Part shown: in pieces, positions 36,722 through 49,714 of the stretch
Position numbering within the stretch: the stretch's first letter is position 1
Layout: each line of letters begins with the position of its first letter
From: Isoperla grammatica
Lineage: Eukaryota > Arthropoda > Insecta > Plecoptera > Perlodidae
DNA length: 64,000 bases
Direction of reading: 5' to 3'
NCBI GenBank assembly: GCA_945910005.1
Contig: OX246746.1
Span: 19,604,932 to 19,668,931, forward strand
The notes under the pieces: model-generated
Told to the model about the DNA's origin: nothing
Seen by the model: the letters and a program-made list of their open reading frames with translations, nothing else
The model's database searches: none
Position numbers and translations under genes: made by a program

Positions 36722-39700
36722 GTGCCGGGGGAAAGTAGAATCCCTCTTTTCAAGAAACATCCGCCTGCGCCAACTTTGATGTGCTCGAAGACTGCAAAAA
36801 TTCCTGGAGTTGAAGTGCAGCCTACCAAGCTTGCGAAGACGCGTACCCGGTTCTCGAAAGAGAATAACAGTGCGCAGCATGCGTCTTCAGACCAGAGCGC
36901 AGCTAAAAGAACCCGGTACACAAGCGCAGCTGGCGCCAGCAAGGTATCTACGCTGAGAGCACCTAAGGAAGTGAAACATCAATCTAAGGAGATCCAACTA
37001 CCTCGTGCATTGTCCAATGAGAACCTCATCATTTCCAAAGCGAGTAATGCTCCCATCAAAGATGTTCATAAAAGCTCTGAAACCCTAGGTCCATTGAAGA
37101 GACCACACTTTACAAGGGCAGTGTCAAATGAAGAAGCGCAGCCTCAGGTTCCTGCGCCAAGTCGGCATCGTGTGCCACAAACAAAACTCAAGGAGAACCT
37201 TGCCCACGCAGTATCGAATGAAACCCTCCGCGGGCCTACACTCCGCTACCTTCATCAGCCATCCTCCAAGGTGGTACATGGGAGTTCGGAGACCTTGAAT
37301 GCGTTGAAGAGACACCACCTTACTAGTGTGGTGTCCACTGAAGAGCCAGGTAGTGGACACTCCTCAACGGTAGCTACTTTACCCAACGGAACATTTGATA
37401 TTGATCCCTCTTTAGACGACCATATGCCACCATATATCAATGATATACCATCCCAGATTTCCCCACAAGGGTCTTGTGCATTTTCACATAGCTCGCATAC
37501 AAACGTAAATGGTCTGCTAGATGAGAAATTATCTCCTGCGACGACGATACTGAACTGTAGTGGGAAGAGCGAGGCCCCACCAAAAACACCACCTAAACAG
37601 GGATTCTTTACTCAGCTCATTGGCACAGCTAACAAATCGGTATTGGCGTTCTCACCGCATCCTAGTCAATTACCATCACCCATTTCACCTTTACTTACTC
37701 AGACCCAAGCCAATTATGCCTCTTCACTACCACAAACTGACGCTAACAAGTCCACAGCCTGCTATAATAACTTAACACCATTAATTTCTAAAAATATAAA
37801 TGGAAATTTCAACTCCCGATTTCCCGATGAAGTCCCTCTAGTTACTCACATTGAGAACACAGTGCTCTCTGCAAAGAACTCTACTCCGGCACCCCATTTC
37901 ACGACAGATAGTCAAAGGCCTAATCTGCTAAGCCTGCACAGCGCCTGCTTCTCGGATCAGCAACAGATGAGCACAGCAGGCATGCTAGCTACGAAGTGGA
38001 GCTCAGAACGCGAAACGTTAGTCACATGTGAAAAAGACAAGTTTGATGTTAATTTTAACCATATTGGGCAGAAAGTTGTTGTCTCTGGAAAGAAGGTTGG
38101 CGTTTTGCAATACTTTGGAGGTATTGAATTTGAGTCGGGTAATTGGTGTGGAATTGAACTAGATGAACCAGCAGGTCTGAATGACGGCACAATAAAGGGA
38201 GTGAGATACTTCACTTGTAAGCCGAACCACGGAATACTGGCACCTCAAACTAAAGTACAATTGTATAGGCCTATCAAACCTAAGCAACATTTTTTTGATA
38301 TGTTGCCGGTTTTAAGTGAACCATCGCCTCCACTTCTTCTAAGCACTAAAAACAACTGCATGGGCACGGACAGTTTTGAGTTGAATCAACCCAAGCCAAC
38401 CGCATCGCCTAGTGCAGCAGCCAACTCGATCCAGGGCTGTGATACAAATGCCGGATCTTCTAAACCCGCTCAACAAATAAAACCTATTACTAAACAAAAT
38501 TCCTTCAAATACGATGAAAGTTTAGGCATTCTCACACCAGACCAAATGTCTGACGCTTTAGTTTCATTATCAACGTCTGTGGATAGTTTAATGTTTAAAA
38601 ATCAAACGGCAAACTCAAATCAGGTCTGGGATGCAAATGCCGGATCTCCTAAACCCGCTCAACAAGTAAATATAAGTAAGCAAAACTCATTTGAATTGGA
38701 TGAAAGTTTAGGCATTCTTACACCAGACCATCTGCCAGATCAACTAGTGTCGCTATCAGCATCTGTGGATAATTTCATGTTTAAAAATGAAACATTTCCC
38801 GAGTCTGTGCCTCCAATTTTAAAAGATTCTATAGAAACAGATGTTTTGTGCGAGTCAGATGGTAGCGAAGATTTGCTTAGTCGCGCAGTCCTTAGTAAGA
38901 GCGACCATAAAAACATCGATGTTTCCGATAGAACACTCTCTCCAGAAGATCTCCCAATGGATCCACCTGCACCTCCAGGGAGCGAAGAAGTGAAGGAGGT
39001 TCGCTCCCCTGGCCCCTCGTCCAGGAGTCAGCCGCCGCTCACAAGCTTTATAACATCCATCACTTCCATCGGAAGCTTGGACACGGATGGTTACCAAGGC
39101 GATGGTGAGCTTAGTCGCCCAGCTAGTCGAAACAATTGTACGTCGCCCACAGGCCCGTTGCCTCATAAAGCGTGTGTGCTAAAGATGAAGACAAGTGCGC
39201 AGGACCCCATGACAGATTCTGACTTCTTCACAGAGAGCGACGCAGATGATTTGGCTGGATCTGGGAAAGGAGGCGACCGCCATGCCCAGGTTATCGATGG
39301 CACCCTCTACAACAACGCAACCAATGGTGGCTGCTTGAACCAGCAACACCAACGGTGTCCTAGTTTCACAGCTTCCATCAACGAAGAGATGGAGTCCAGC
39401 GGAGTGTACTCGGACCTAGAGAGAAAGCCCGATGAAAAGAACATCGAGGAAAAGCCGGGAAATATTGTTTTTAGTCCCGATATCTCAACGAACACAGATA
39501 GTACAAAGTCTGAGCCAAGTCAGGTAAAGGAGCCAATGGTCATCAGTTCAGAGACGCCGAACCGACCGGAGAATGATGTCGATGTGACACTCACTGAGAT
39601 GAACGCGAGAAACACACAGATCACTGTGGAACTCGAAGCAGACCTCATGGAGGTTGTCCAAGTGAACGAAACCAAAGAGTTTGAAGGCACTCCGAGTATA

Positions 39701-40113
39701 ATTTCCAATACCTCATCGCAAGGTTTAAACGATTCGAAATCGTCAAAGAAAGGCATCGAGCTGAAGAAGTACAAAATGCCGAAACGGAATGTGGTGTCTA
39801 AGATCAAAGCAATGATCGAGGCGAGTCCCACGAATCGCGGAGGCAACGCCAGCACTGAGGAGGAGAACCTTGAGACTTCTGGGCGAGGGTCGATGCCAAA
39901 GGCCGCTCGCAAGGGACGGTGGGACGCCGTCATGAGCAAGATCGCCCAGGGCCAAGCTGATGAGAAGATGAAGCCAGCTAGGCTCAAGGAGGTGAAGAGC
40001 AAAGTATTCGCTGACAATCCGCCCTCAACCATAGCGTCAGCCAAGAGGAAACTGCCGGGGCAGACGGCCAGCAGTGCAAAGAAGGAGAACCAGACTCCAC
40101 TCAAGACTAAGAG
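36722..40113 (+). CDS. CAP-Gly and SxIP microtubule plus-end protein, main exon
   Basis: One very large exon (1,130 codons plus two bases) starts after acceptor CTTCTATTTGCAG and ends at donor AG/GTAAGT (40,114); the in-frame sequence upstream of 36,722 is intron. Numbering from a MAK start, residues 8-11 are SRIP, an SxIP motif of EB1-binding proteins, followed by LFKK. Residues 451-520 form one CAP-Gly domain (GQKVVVSGKKVGVLQYFGG, NWCGIELDEPAGLNDG, GVRYFTCKPNHGILAP). The usual GKNDG loop reads GLNDG at 488-492, so tubulin or EB tail binding may be altered. The rest is Ser/Pro-rich and probably disordered. Two internal duplications are clear: residues about 93-141 against 163-212 (SSETL, LKR), and about 575-636 against 637-698 (KQNSF, ESLGILTPD). 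The C-terminal part is basic (KRNVVSKIKAMIE, GRWDAVMSKIAQG). I assign it as a +TIP-like protein. Whether it is a Toucan/MTUS-type or a CLIP-type relative I cannot decide. Confidence 0.9.
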
Positions 40114-41123
40114 GTAAGTTGAGGCATCTCCACACCACACATACTACTAGGGCAAATATAATGGAGTTCGATACATTTCAGATCAAACTACAAATTATTT
40201 ATTAATAATATTAGATACACGGTAAGAACACAAAATGATAATCCCATTACAAAATAAAAATCTACATGTGAGGAATATCTCGAACATATGTATAAAATGT
40301 GTATGAAGCAAATAATGATGCAGTAGTTTCGCTCAACGCTTGCATTTAGCAAAATATTTCCATGGATTTTATACCATCATCTAGGCTACTCGGATGTTAT
40401 TTTGAGCAAATAAAACTACGAACACATTGTTGACTCATCTACTGTTAGCTGTGTGTGTAGTAAAGGGGATCACGTGACAGTACACACTCAGAAAACATAA
40501 CAATGGGACTTTTCTTATATATATATATGGAGTTAGTTTCAAATGCAAATCAAATCAATCAAATGAGAAACAAACATCTAATACAGAAATTTGGCAAATT
40601 CCTTTTCATAAACTGTAAAATTAAACCCTTAATTTGTAGTAATAATTGTATTGTGTCTAAAAGGTTAGCGTCCGTCCTTGCACACAAGCTAACACAATCG
40701 CTTAATAAGGCGCATACTGTTGAGGCAGTAGCCTAATTGGCGTCGAGACTTCGATTAACAAACAAATTAAACATTAGAAAACAAACAATGCCTTAAATAG
40801 CGCAGGACAACGAAATAACATAATTATGACGATGTCATATGCGTCTTGTATTGCATGGGCTACCCTCCTCTACAGTACGAGTTATGCGATCCATACCACT
40901 CAGGTACCTAAAACATAGCTAGACGTATAAGCGGTTTTCATTGTCTTAGAAGCACGCGCATCAAAACACAGCCATGCTGATCTTACACATTTCCTTATGT
41001 TTACCTCATCAGCGAATATGTCCGTCAACAGCCAGACCATAACGAAAAGAATTGTCTCAAGTTAGGCGTTGTCTTGTGTGTGAGTTTAGTATCTGAAAGC
41101 TAATGTGAGTGGTCTTCTTTCAG
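40114..41123 (+). other. Intron between the CAP-Gly exon and the next exon
   Basis: Opens GTAAGTTG and closes in a pyrimidine tract GTGGTCTTCTTTCAG. It is about 1 kb and AT-rich. I see no repeats or regulatory sites beyond a short (AT)n at about 40,515-40,530. Confidence 0.75.
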
Positions 41124-41275
41124 CCGGCGAGGACGTACACGAGCATCGTCGTCGTCTTCCTTACCCCCCGGTGGACCTCCGACGCAGCCAGACAGCGGAG
41201 CAGGGGCGTCCCCGAACAGCTCTCAGCGCAGCTCTCTGTCCGACCTGGCCGTGACGCCCACCCCCAAGCCTCTAC
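41124..41275 (+). CDS. CAP-Gly gene, Ser/Pro/Arg-rich exon
   Basis: The acceptor TTCTTTCAG ends at 41,123 and the donor GTGAGTAC starts at 41,276. The exon begins with the one base needed to complete the AG left by the previous exon (Ser), then reads RRGRTRASSSSSLPPGGPP, TQPDSGAGASPNSSQRSS, LSDLAVTPTPKPL with no stop, and ends in phase 1. Composition continues the basic, Ser/Pro-rich C-terminal region of the main exon. Low-complexity basic stretches of this kind often bind microtubules, but that is inference. Its last 60 bases were the template for the array that follows. Confidence 0.8.
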
Positions 41276-42255
41276 GTGAGTACCCCTAACAGCTCTCTGT
41301 AGTGACGCCACCCCCAAGCCTCTACGTGAGTACCCCTAACAGCTCTCTGTAGTGACGCCACCCCCAAGCCTCTACGTGAGTACCCTAACAGCTCTCTATA
41401 GTGACGCCACCCCCAAGCCTCTACGTGAGTACCCCTAACAGCTCTCTATAGTGACGCCACCCCCAAGCCTCTACGTGAGTACCCTAACAGCTCTCTGTAG
41501 TGACGCCACCCCCAAGCCTCTACGTGAGTACCCTAACAGCTCTCTGTAGTGTCGCCACCCCCAAGCCTCTACGTGAGTACCCCTAACAGCTCTCTGTAGT
41601 GTCGCCACCCCCAAGCCTCTACGTGAGTACCCTAACAGCTCTCTGTAGTGTCGCCACCCCCAAGCCTCTACGTGAGTACCCCTAACAGCTCTCTGTAGTG
41701 ACGCCACCCCCAAGCCTCTACGTGAGTACTCTTACAGCTCTCTGTAGTGACGCCACCCCCAAGCCTCTACGTGAGTACCCCTAACAGCTCTCTGTAGTGA
41801 CGCCACCCCCAAGCCTCTACGTGAGTACCCCTAACAGCTCTCTATAGTGACGCCACCCCCAAGCCTCTACGTGAGTACCCTAACAGCTCTCTGTAGTGAC
41901 GCCACCCCCAAGCCTCTACGTGAGTACCCCTAACAGCTCTCTGTAGTGTCGCCACCCCCAAGCCTCTACGTGAGTACCTCTAACAGCTCTCTGTAGTGTC
42001 GCCACCCCCAAGCCTCTACGTGAGTACCCTAACAGCTCTCTGTAGTGTCGCCACCCCCAAGCCTCTACGTGAGTACCCCTAACAGCTCTCTGTAGTGTCG
42101 CCACCCCCAAGCCTCTACGTGAGTACCCCTAACAGCTCTCTGTAGTGACGCCACCCCCAAGCCTCTACGTGAGTACCCCTAACAGCTCTCTGTAGTGTCG
42201 CCACCCCCAAGCCTCTACGTGAGTACCCCTTACAGCTCTCTGTAGTGACGCCACC
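41276..42255. repeat. Minisatellite built from an exon end and its splice donor
   Basis: About 19 copies of a 49-50-bp unit. Each unit contains CAGCTCTCTGT, then (A)GTGACGCC or GTGTCGCC, then ACCCCCAAGCCTCTAC, then the donor GTGAGTACCCCTAA. The first three parts derive from the 3' end of the preceding exon, from which an 11-base block (CCGACCTGGCC) is missing. The last part is the start of the intron. Donors therefore repeat at 41,276, 41,326, 41,376 and so on to about 42,219. The unit also creates TGTAG, acceptor-like after CTCTC. The last unit breaks off at CACCCATG. Confidence 0.95.
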
Positions 42256-45147
42256 CATGAAATTGTGCTTAGCAACTGTACTTGCGACAATGCAACATGT
42301 TTTATCTATAATCCCATAAACAACACAAAAACAGTGATCGACAATTCGCCTTTCAAATATTAAAGTTTCAAGAGAATTACTTTGAGGTACTACGTAAAAC
42401 TTTACCTTCGGGGATTGGTTGGTGTATTGCCTAACTGTTCGCCGTTTTAATCTGTACATCTCTTATCAAATCGATTGCAATTATCTGTGTTTATATTTTG
42501 ATAGTATAATTATTATAGCAAATACAAGAGCGAAGTGTGCCCAGAACCTTCAAAAAGAACGTTCAACTGCGTATATACTGATTAATCTGTTCAGCTTGCG
42601 CACTCTTTGGCTTTCAGTTTTTTCTAAAACTTTTTTTGTCGAGGGAGAAGGATATGATTTTCTTCTAGACTGTTATATTGTAACTGAGCTCGTTGAACAT
42701 ACTGGATGTATCTTTGTTTGAACTTCTACTCTGGGCTCCAGCCAAGCTCAAGTCCAATTAGGCATTGCCACTTCTCGAACATACATCTTGGCACATGATG
42801 TTGTAGATTTCTGTTGAAGGGGCGGTATAACGTATTTACCGCCCCTCTCGCCCTAACGCGTATAGTTTCTTCAATTTCCTATTTCGTGTATAAGTATTTT
42901 CGAATCAGATACACACACACAGCTAAAATGCAAACTCAATGGAAGTTTTTATTGTTGTTGTTAGAGACCATATCATGCCTTTCTTCGGCAAAGTACCTAC
43001 TCACCATCCCTTTTAGAACAGGCAGCTCCAAACCATATTGACTGCAACTACCGCGGTTTTGATTCATAAATGTTAACGCAAAATTATAAACACAAGCATT
43101 GATTATAGTTATTAACTTAGGCGATTATCAAATTCGGTACTTTATGTTATTTGGTTTATTTATTTCTATCGAGTACAAAAAAATCAGAGGTCACTTGTTT
43201 TTGGAAGCTTTGCATCTTGCTGGTCGGAGAACCTGTCAACGTGATCGACTTTCATAACCTTGTGCAAAGAGAGCAACAATTTTGCCGCTTTATAGTGTAA
43301 GGGTAGGCCTTTGCTTTTACACCTGGTTTTGCTTCATCTCACCCAGGATAATAAAACTTAAATTTGTGTGCACTTAATTACTACTTATGTTGAGCATACA
43401 CATATATAATTATCCCAAATAAGTTCAATATACACTTGCTATCAGATTTAAATACGTAATATCATGTCATTTTGTCATGGACGTCCCACGGTTTTCCCAT
43501 TAATAGAATGCGTGTTTTTCATGATTAGTAATCTGCTTCCCTAAATCTTGAACTGACAAGTTTGCCGCTCTTTATTACACATTACACGCTACACATGATT
43601 GTAGAAAGTGCTACACTTTGCACTAACTACACTACCCTGCACTGGAAAGTGAAACGACTTGTGTATCAGGTGACATAGTTGAGGAATTGAGGTAACTTAT
43701 TATACGAGTATGACGTACCTTTTATCTTCCAGAAAGGATGTTTGCTTTGGCACATAATAGTGTTTGCTTTGGTCGTCGCCCTTTAGCTCCACACGAAACT
43801 ATTTTTTCACACGTAGAAGATTAAAAATACTGTGTCGACCCCTAATTCTGTACATATTATGGTTGTCATGTAACCTTTCGTTTCGTTGCTCATAATGAAC
43901 TTCGGCGGTCAACTGTGGAAAAGGTCGTTGCTATTCGCTTGTATTTGGGCAGGGCGGGCCTTGTCGGGGGGTTTCTGCTGAAACTGAAAGGTGCAACTTT
44001 CTGAATACAGTGCGTTTATTTCATTTTGTTGAACGTGTGCAAATGACCTTTATGACAGTACAGTAGTAATAAGTTTAAAAGCTTGCGGCAGCAGAGCGTC
44101 AGAATTTGTTTCAAACTGCTGAAAGAACGAACGGGCGTGAAATAAAAAAAAAATGATTTCGTAAATTTCGTACACGTACAATTTTGAAACGATCTTCGTA
44201 AAATAAATTGTGACTACACAAAATTTAGAAAATCATTCGATTAAAATTGATATTTAAATTTTGTTTTAATATATTATGAATTAATTTGAAATCTAAGATG
44301 TATTCAAAATGTAGGTCATTTCTAACATATGGCAACCGTTTTTTCAATATTGCTTCCAGAAAAAACAGATGGCAAATACCAAATTTATTTTGACAACGAA
44401 ACAAAGTTAAGTGGTGATTGATTCAATGGAATTACTGGCTTAATAGTTTACATGGTCCATGTATTCCTACAGATCTACATAGATACTTGTCCAGTGATGT
44501 GAGTGACGTACACTGCTCTGGCCGTGGCCACAAAACAGGCACGCAAAGTTTACTAATGCAAGGTCATAGAGACTCAGACAAGCATGTTTTATGGAGACCT
44601 GTCATAATGTTTTATGCAGACAGACTGACTGTCGTAACCCTTCCCAGCTGACGACAAAACATCACGCCATTAATATTAGCTGATAATACTCTTACCATAT
44701 GTCCAGTTCTAATACGTACATAGCATCATGAATTAGTGAAATAATTATTTTCGTTAGCTTACCGCAGATAACTTGAGTTTACTCTTTGAGTTTTCCTTAT
44801 TTGAAATTTTGTTAACCCAGTGTTTAGTTCTTACAAATCTACATTCGCGACATTTGTCAGATTTTCAAATTGTGTAGCGTTTTCAAAAGATAACTAAAAA
44901 ACGTAAATTTTGTGTGTTCTTTTTTTACACGTAGATCCTCATAAGAAATAACTGACGTCACAACTAACAGCGTAACAATTCATGGTAGCTATATATCTAC
45001 CTTTTGACTTCTATGGCAGCTCTCTAACGTGTGGTCTTTGTTCGACATTGTTTTACTCTTGTGTAGCCAACAAAGTACTCACATTTACTGCCCGCCTCCT
45101 AATACACACGCCTCCATATAACTCACAATGTTGCTTTCATTCACATG

Positions 45148-45222
45148 TTCGCTCGCTGGTCTAGTGGGTTTATTCCTGAGCTTCCAATGAGGAAGGTCCA
45201 GTTTTCGATTCCCCATTCGAGG
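45148..45222 (+). pseudogene. Decayed tRNA-like sequence
   Basis: A box-like CTGGTCTAGTGGG and B box-like GTTTTCGATTCCCC, about 75 bases in all, followed by a run of T bases like a polymerase III terminator. The arms do not close into a clean cloverleaf, so it is a tRNA pseudogene or SINE head. Confidence 0.4.
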
Positions 45223-46612
45223 TAGTTTTTTTTTTTAACGTTGGAACTTGACTTTAGAGCCGTCATATAGCTGCGAAATTCACAATATTGGTATAAATGC
45301 CCCCCACTGAAAATCATTTCTTGTAACTGAGTGAGTCGACATCACACAATTAACAGTTCATTCATGTATTTCATTTTATAACGTAAACAGTGAAACGAGT
45401 GTAATCTTATTGCAAATACGACAACAGAGTTTACCCCTAGTAAAGTAGAATCTGGTAAATGTTCGTATGTGCTATGTATGCAGTTGATAAGCTTTGTAAA
45501 CACAACGAAGGAATCGGGTCATCAAAGGTTATTCGTTTCGCCCTCAAGCAAACAAAACGTAGGATCATTGATAAAATCTCTCGCTAAATCACTTTTCATC
45601 ATGGTGACCAAGTCGGAAGGAACTTTTCGAATATGGGACGGAAATGATGGTGAATATAAGCTGTAGTCAAATAAAATAAAATGCCGGCCCATCTGTAAGC
45701 TTTCGCGATCTGAAATTAATTCGACATTGTTAGTAACTGGCGGTTTTTAAGCGGCTTAGAATTCATCTCTGCTATTTGTAGAACCTGAAACATACAACAC
45801 CTATGGAAAATAATAATACATGTGCAATTATCATTAACTAACAATTTGCAAAAATGTTTTACGGATATATGTGATGCCGAATCCCGAATGTGATAACCAT
45901 TATGCAATGTAACGGCTATGATTCAACAATTAACGTACAGAAGATTTTACTTTCTTTTGACTTATAAAATTTAAAATTAAATACAAAAATACAAACAAAA
46001 CACTCACTTCGATACTAAATACTCTTAGGAGTGGAAGTACTTGACTCTCCTCTTAACGCTCTTGATAGATTCGTGATCATGGATATCAATCTTTAGATAA
46101 TAATCTCTACTATTAAAACATGTTTTTATTAAATTCTGAATAGAGAAAGTGAATTGAAATCTCGCTCGAGTTATTAATTGCATGAGCATAAATGCCTGCA
46201 ATGCTAAATGCGAGACACGTCTAGAATATCTTGAATGTTATCTCAGGCATCCCGCTTTCTTTCAGAAAATAATTTCTGAACTCACAATCATGAACTCTGC
46301 AAAGGTCAACGATGGCGAGGTGTTCTAGTAGCTATACTGCATGCTGCACGTTGTGCTCTTACTCACGGTCATGCTCTGATCATTCGAGCACGAGCTGAGT
46401 GCTAATCGAAAACCTCCCAGCACAAAGCGTTATCAATATTGAAAGAATATAGAACGCAAATATGTGAATTTTGTTTTTAGGCCTGTTAATCAATCACTGA
46501 GCCATGCATAAAGGACATTTAAAAATTAAGGAATATCTTAGGAGTTACGAGCGATCTTGTGAGGGATCGCGTCGAATAATGACGTCATGCGACTAGCAGG
46601 TCAGAGTACTGA

Positions 46613-46993
46613 GGGTGTGTTCCAACTTGACGTTTTTCGTAGTGGACTAAGCTTAGTTATACTAATCGAAAGGAAGTGACGTCACAAGCAGACGGCCAAT
46701 GCTCCTTTTTTGGCTAGTGGTTAGTGGGTAGTGGCCGAAAGTGTACACTACGACACCGACTAACCCACTAAACCAATATGGTTGATACCAGCCATCACAG
46801 CTGATACTTTTAGTTTAGGAATATACCCAACCAGTGAGTGGAAGTATTATTATCGTATTTATTTACATTAGATCATTAATAACAATAGACTTTGTATTAG
46901 CATACTAGGTGGCGTGTCCAAAGCTGTTAGCGTTCAGTGTGTAGCAGGTAGTGGTTAGTGGTTAGCAGGCGAAAATCCAATTGGAACACACCC
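46613..46993. mobile_element. Harbinger-like MITE
   Basis: Inverted termini GGGTGTGTTCCAACTTGACG at the left and, read on the minus strand, GGGTGTGTTCCAATTGG at the right, flanked on both sides by TGA (46,610-46,612 and 46,994-46,996). A three-base duplication and GGG termini resemble PIF/Harbinger, although that superfamily prefers TWA. Both subterminal regions are rich in TAGTGG motifs. No ORF is present. Confidence 0.65.
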
Positions 46994-47776
46994 TGAGCTG
47001 TGATTAGGCCACGTCACATGGCTGAGAGGCCGCAGGTCATATGATTTCTAGACATTTACTTACGTTCTACGACTTTGCAGTTATAGTTGTTCTGAAAATA
47101 TGTTGTAAACAAAAATACTTGAACATTTGTCATCTGTAAAGCCATCTCCTTTTGAAAACTCACATACCGCTCCGATCCCATCTGAGTAGCCGAAGTAAGA
47201 ATCCAAGTAAGAAGTGCAAGTGGTTGTGGTTGGATCATGTGTGGCGACCTTGTTTGCGCCGCGGCCACCAGTCACGGGTTACGGCGCGCAAATAGTGCAT
47301 CTTTATCTTAACTCACTTGCAATGTAAGCACGTGGAATGAGGCAACTTGGCCACTTCACATTCCCATAGATAACGAGTAGAAGAAATAACGCACTATCTG
47401 TATGGAAATCAAATTCCAGAAATCTTACACATTCCTTACTGTAATAAAGCGGGGATGTGTAAATGGCGCATTATATTTATTTATTTTTGTTTTGTTGTAA
47501 CATATTATTATCGGTGTGTATGGCTTCCTAGCGCAGATCAAGGCCTGGCGTTATTGTACATAGCGGGAGGGCAAGGGAAGTGGTATTTATTTGCTCAAGT
47601 ATTGGAAATTATAAACGTGGTGGCCATTCATAAAATTCCAACAATCAAAGCTGTTTCAGCCACTTTTTCCCACATAAAGAAACCTGCAATGTTGAAAATA
47701 AAACTATTACACTTTTAGGAAATCGCATACCATTACATTTCGAATTAACCTTATGGAAAACTACTTACTCGCTGCT

Positions 47777-48130
47777 TGGCCCAGGGTGTAGTCATCTGCA
47801 GGTTGTTCCATTTATTGCATCACTAACCAGGGTGTAGATTTGTGCGGGTTGTTCTATTTATTGCACCACTAAGACTAACCAGGGTGTGGCCTCGTGCAGA
47901 TAACATTTATTTCACCTTAACCAGGGCCTGGTCTAGTGCAGGTTATATTTATTGTACCTTAACCCAGGGCGTGACCTTGTGCAGGTTGTTCCATTTATTG
48001 CACCACTAATCAGGGCGTGGCCTTGTGCAGGTTGTTCCATTTATTGCACCACTAAGACTAACCAGGGTGTGGCCTTGTGCAGATTATATTTATTGCACCA
48101 CTAACTAGTGCTGGCCTTGTGCAGGTTGTC
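47777..48130. repeat. Degenerate ~50-bp minisatellite
   Basis: About seven copies of ACCAGGGTGTGGCCTTGTGC, then AGGTTGTTCCATTTATTGCA, then CCACTAAGACTA, with variable deletion of the last part. No reading frame is preserved. Confidence 0.85.
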
Positions 48131-49714
48131 CAGTCTACTTGCCCCTTCGTTAATCTGTGTTTTATGCCGTTTGACAGTCATCTTTTCGTTATGATTCTAT
48201 ACCTTACAATCCTATCAAACGACAGCAATTGCAATATAACAACTAGCCGCGACTGGGGATTTAAACTAGAACCTCGGGTAATAAAACAGATTGTTATAAC
48301 AAACAACATTTTGGTATAGGTACTCTTTGACTTGACCTACTTATAAGTTGGTACAGTACTTGGTCTACTTGTGCTGGATCTGGAATTACAATAGAAACAT
48401 AATGCTGAACGAACAATTCCGTAGTGTATACTTGGCTGCTATTTTTCTATTGGTAAATAAGCGTGTAATAAGCTGTTGAGATGCAGAGATAATATGTTTG
48501 CGCAATTGTTGTGATGATCGCGTGCAGAGGTACTGGCACTGGCACAGTGGCACTGGGACAGAGGCACTCACCCCTGAGTAACCTTGCAGAGTAACTCTAC
48601 TATACAATACAGCACCACATTGTGTAATTTTTGTTGGCCTACAAATAATATCCTTTTTCAAAAACATTTAGCCTTGAAAGTTAATAAAATGACGCACAAT
48701 CAGGACGTAAATCGTTTGTTAATGGAGAGGGTTTTGAAACTCTGAACTGTGTGGGTATTCAGTTTCAACCAGAAGTATATTAAGCTGATTAGAATCTAGC
48801 TTGTCTGTAATTTCATAACGTTATGTTTATAGCCTTCTATTATCTTCTGTGTTACAACCGTAAGGTGAAGTCTTATGTTGATTGTATTAAGTATTAACGG
48901 TAAATTATAGTACAATTAGTGAGTTATTCATACGCTTGAGTCGTGGTGACGGTTTGTGGTCTTGAAAAGATAATTTATTGCCAAGTTGGTAGCTTGTATG
49001 GTTATGTTGGACACGGGTTTTTGTGCCCGTGAACATGGACTGGCTTCTGAATGAGGCGACGACAGGGCGTGGGTTCAAACCCACGTAGAACCAGACTATT
49101 CATTCATGGTTTCACTCTCACTACAGACTGGATTTTTACCATAGAAAGGGCGGGAAATCGGTTCTATACTGTATTTTATGGAAAAGCATTACATTATTTT
49201 GTATTCTGTTATGACGACCGCAGTGATTGCAATGTTTCTGATTCGGCGGGCGTCTTTTGATTGAATGTGTCGAAAAAAGGCAATAGTTATAAATATATAA
49301 TGCAACTATAAGCTAATAATATATATTAAAAGAAACATTCCGGGAAGTAAAATTTGAAACGTGTTTATTATTTATAGATGAAAGTCACATTCGTTCCATT
49401 TTGAGAGCTTAATACTTCGTCATTATCCAATTTTAAAAGACTCCAAACTAAAGAATTTGATTTTTCTTCTACTTGCATTTGAACCCCTTCTAGGGTCTTT
49501 AAGCAAACCTGATCCGAATCACTCAGATTGCAATCTGGCTTATGTTGATCAAGATCAGGTTTGCGTAAATACCCTACTATGTGTATATGGTCTCCTCAGA
49601 TGCAGTACCCAACAATAAATGTACAACGTTTAAATAAAATGCTTTGAGTTACCAGCAATATTACGTGGAAATAAAACATCCAATATGTGTGAAATATAGC
49701 ATTTCAAGTAGGTA

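Noticed and set aside
39520..40140. 206-codon minus-strand ORF
   Set aside because: Shadow of the CAP-Gly coding exon; codon pattern, domain and splice sites support only the plus strand.
41276..42255. CRISPR array, suggested by regular repeats
   Set aside because: There are no unique spacers; whole 50-bp units repeat, the context is a eukaryotic exon border, and no cas genes exist.
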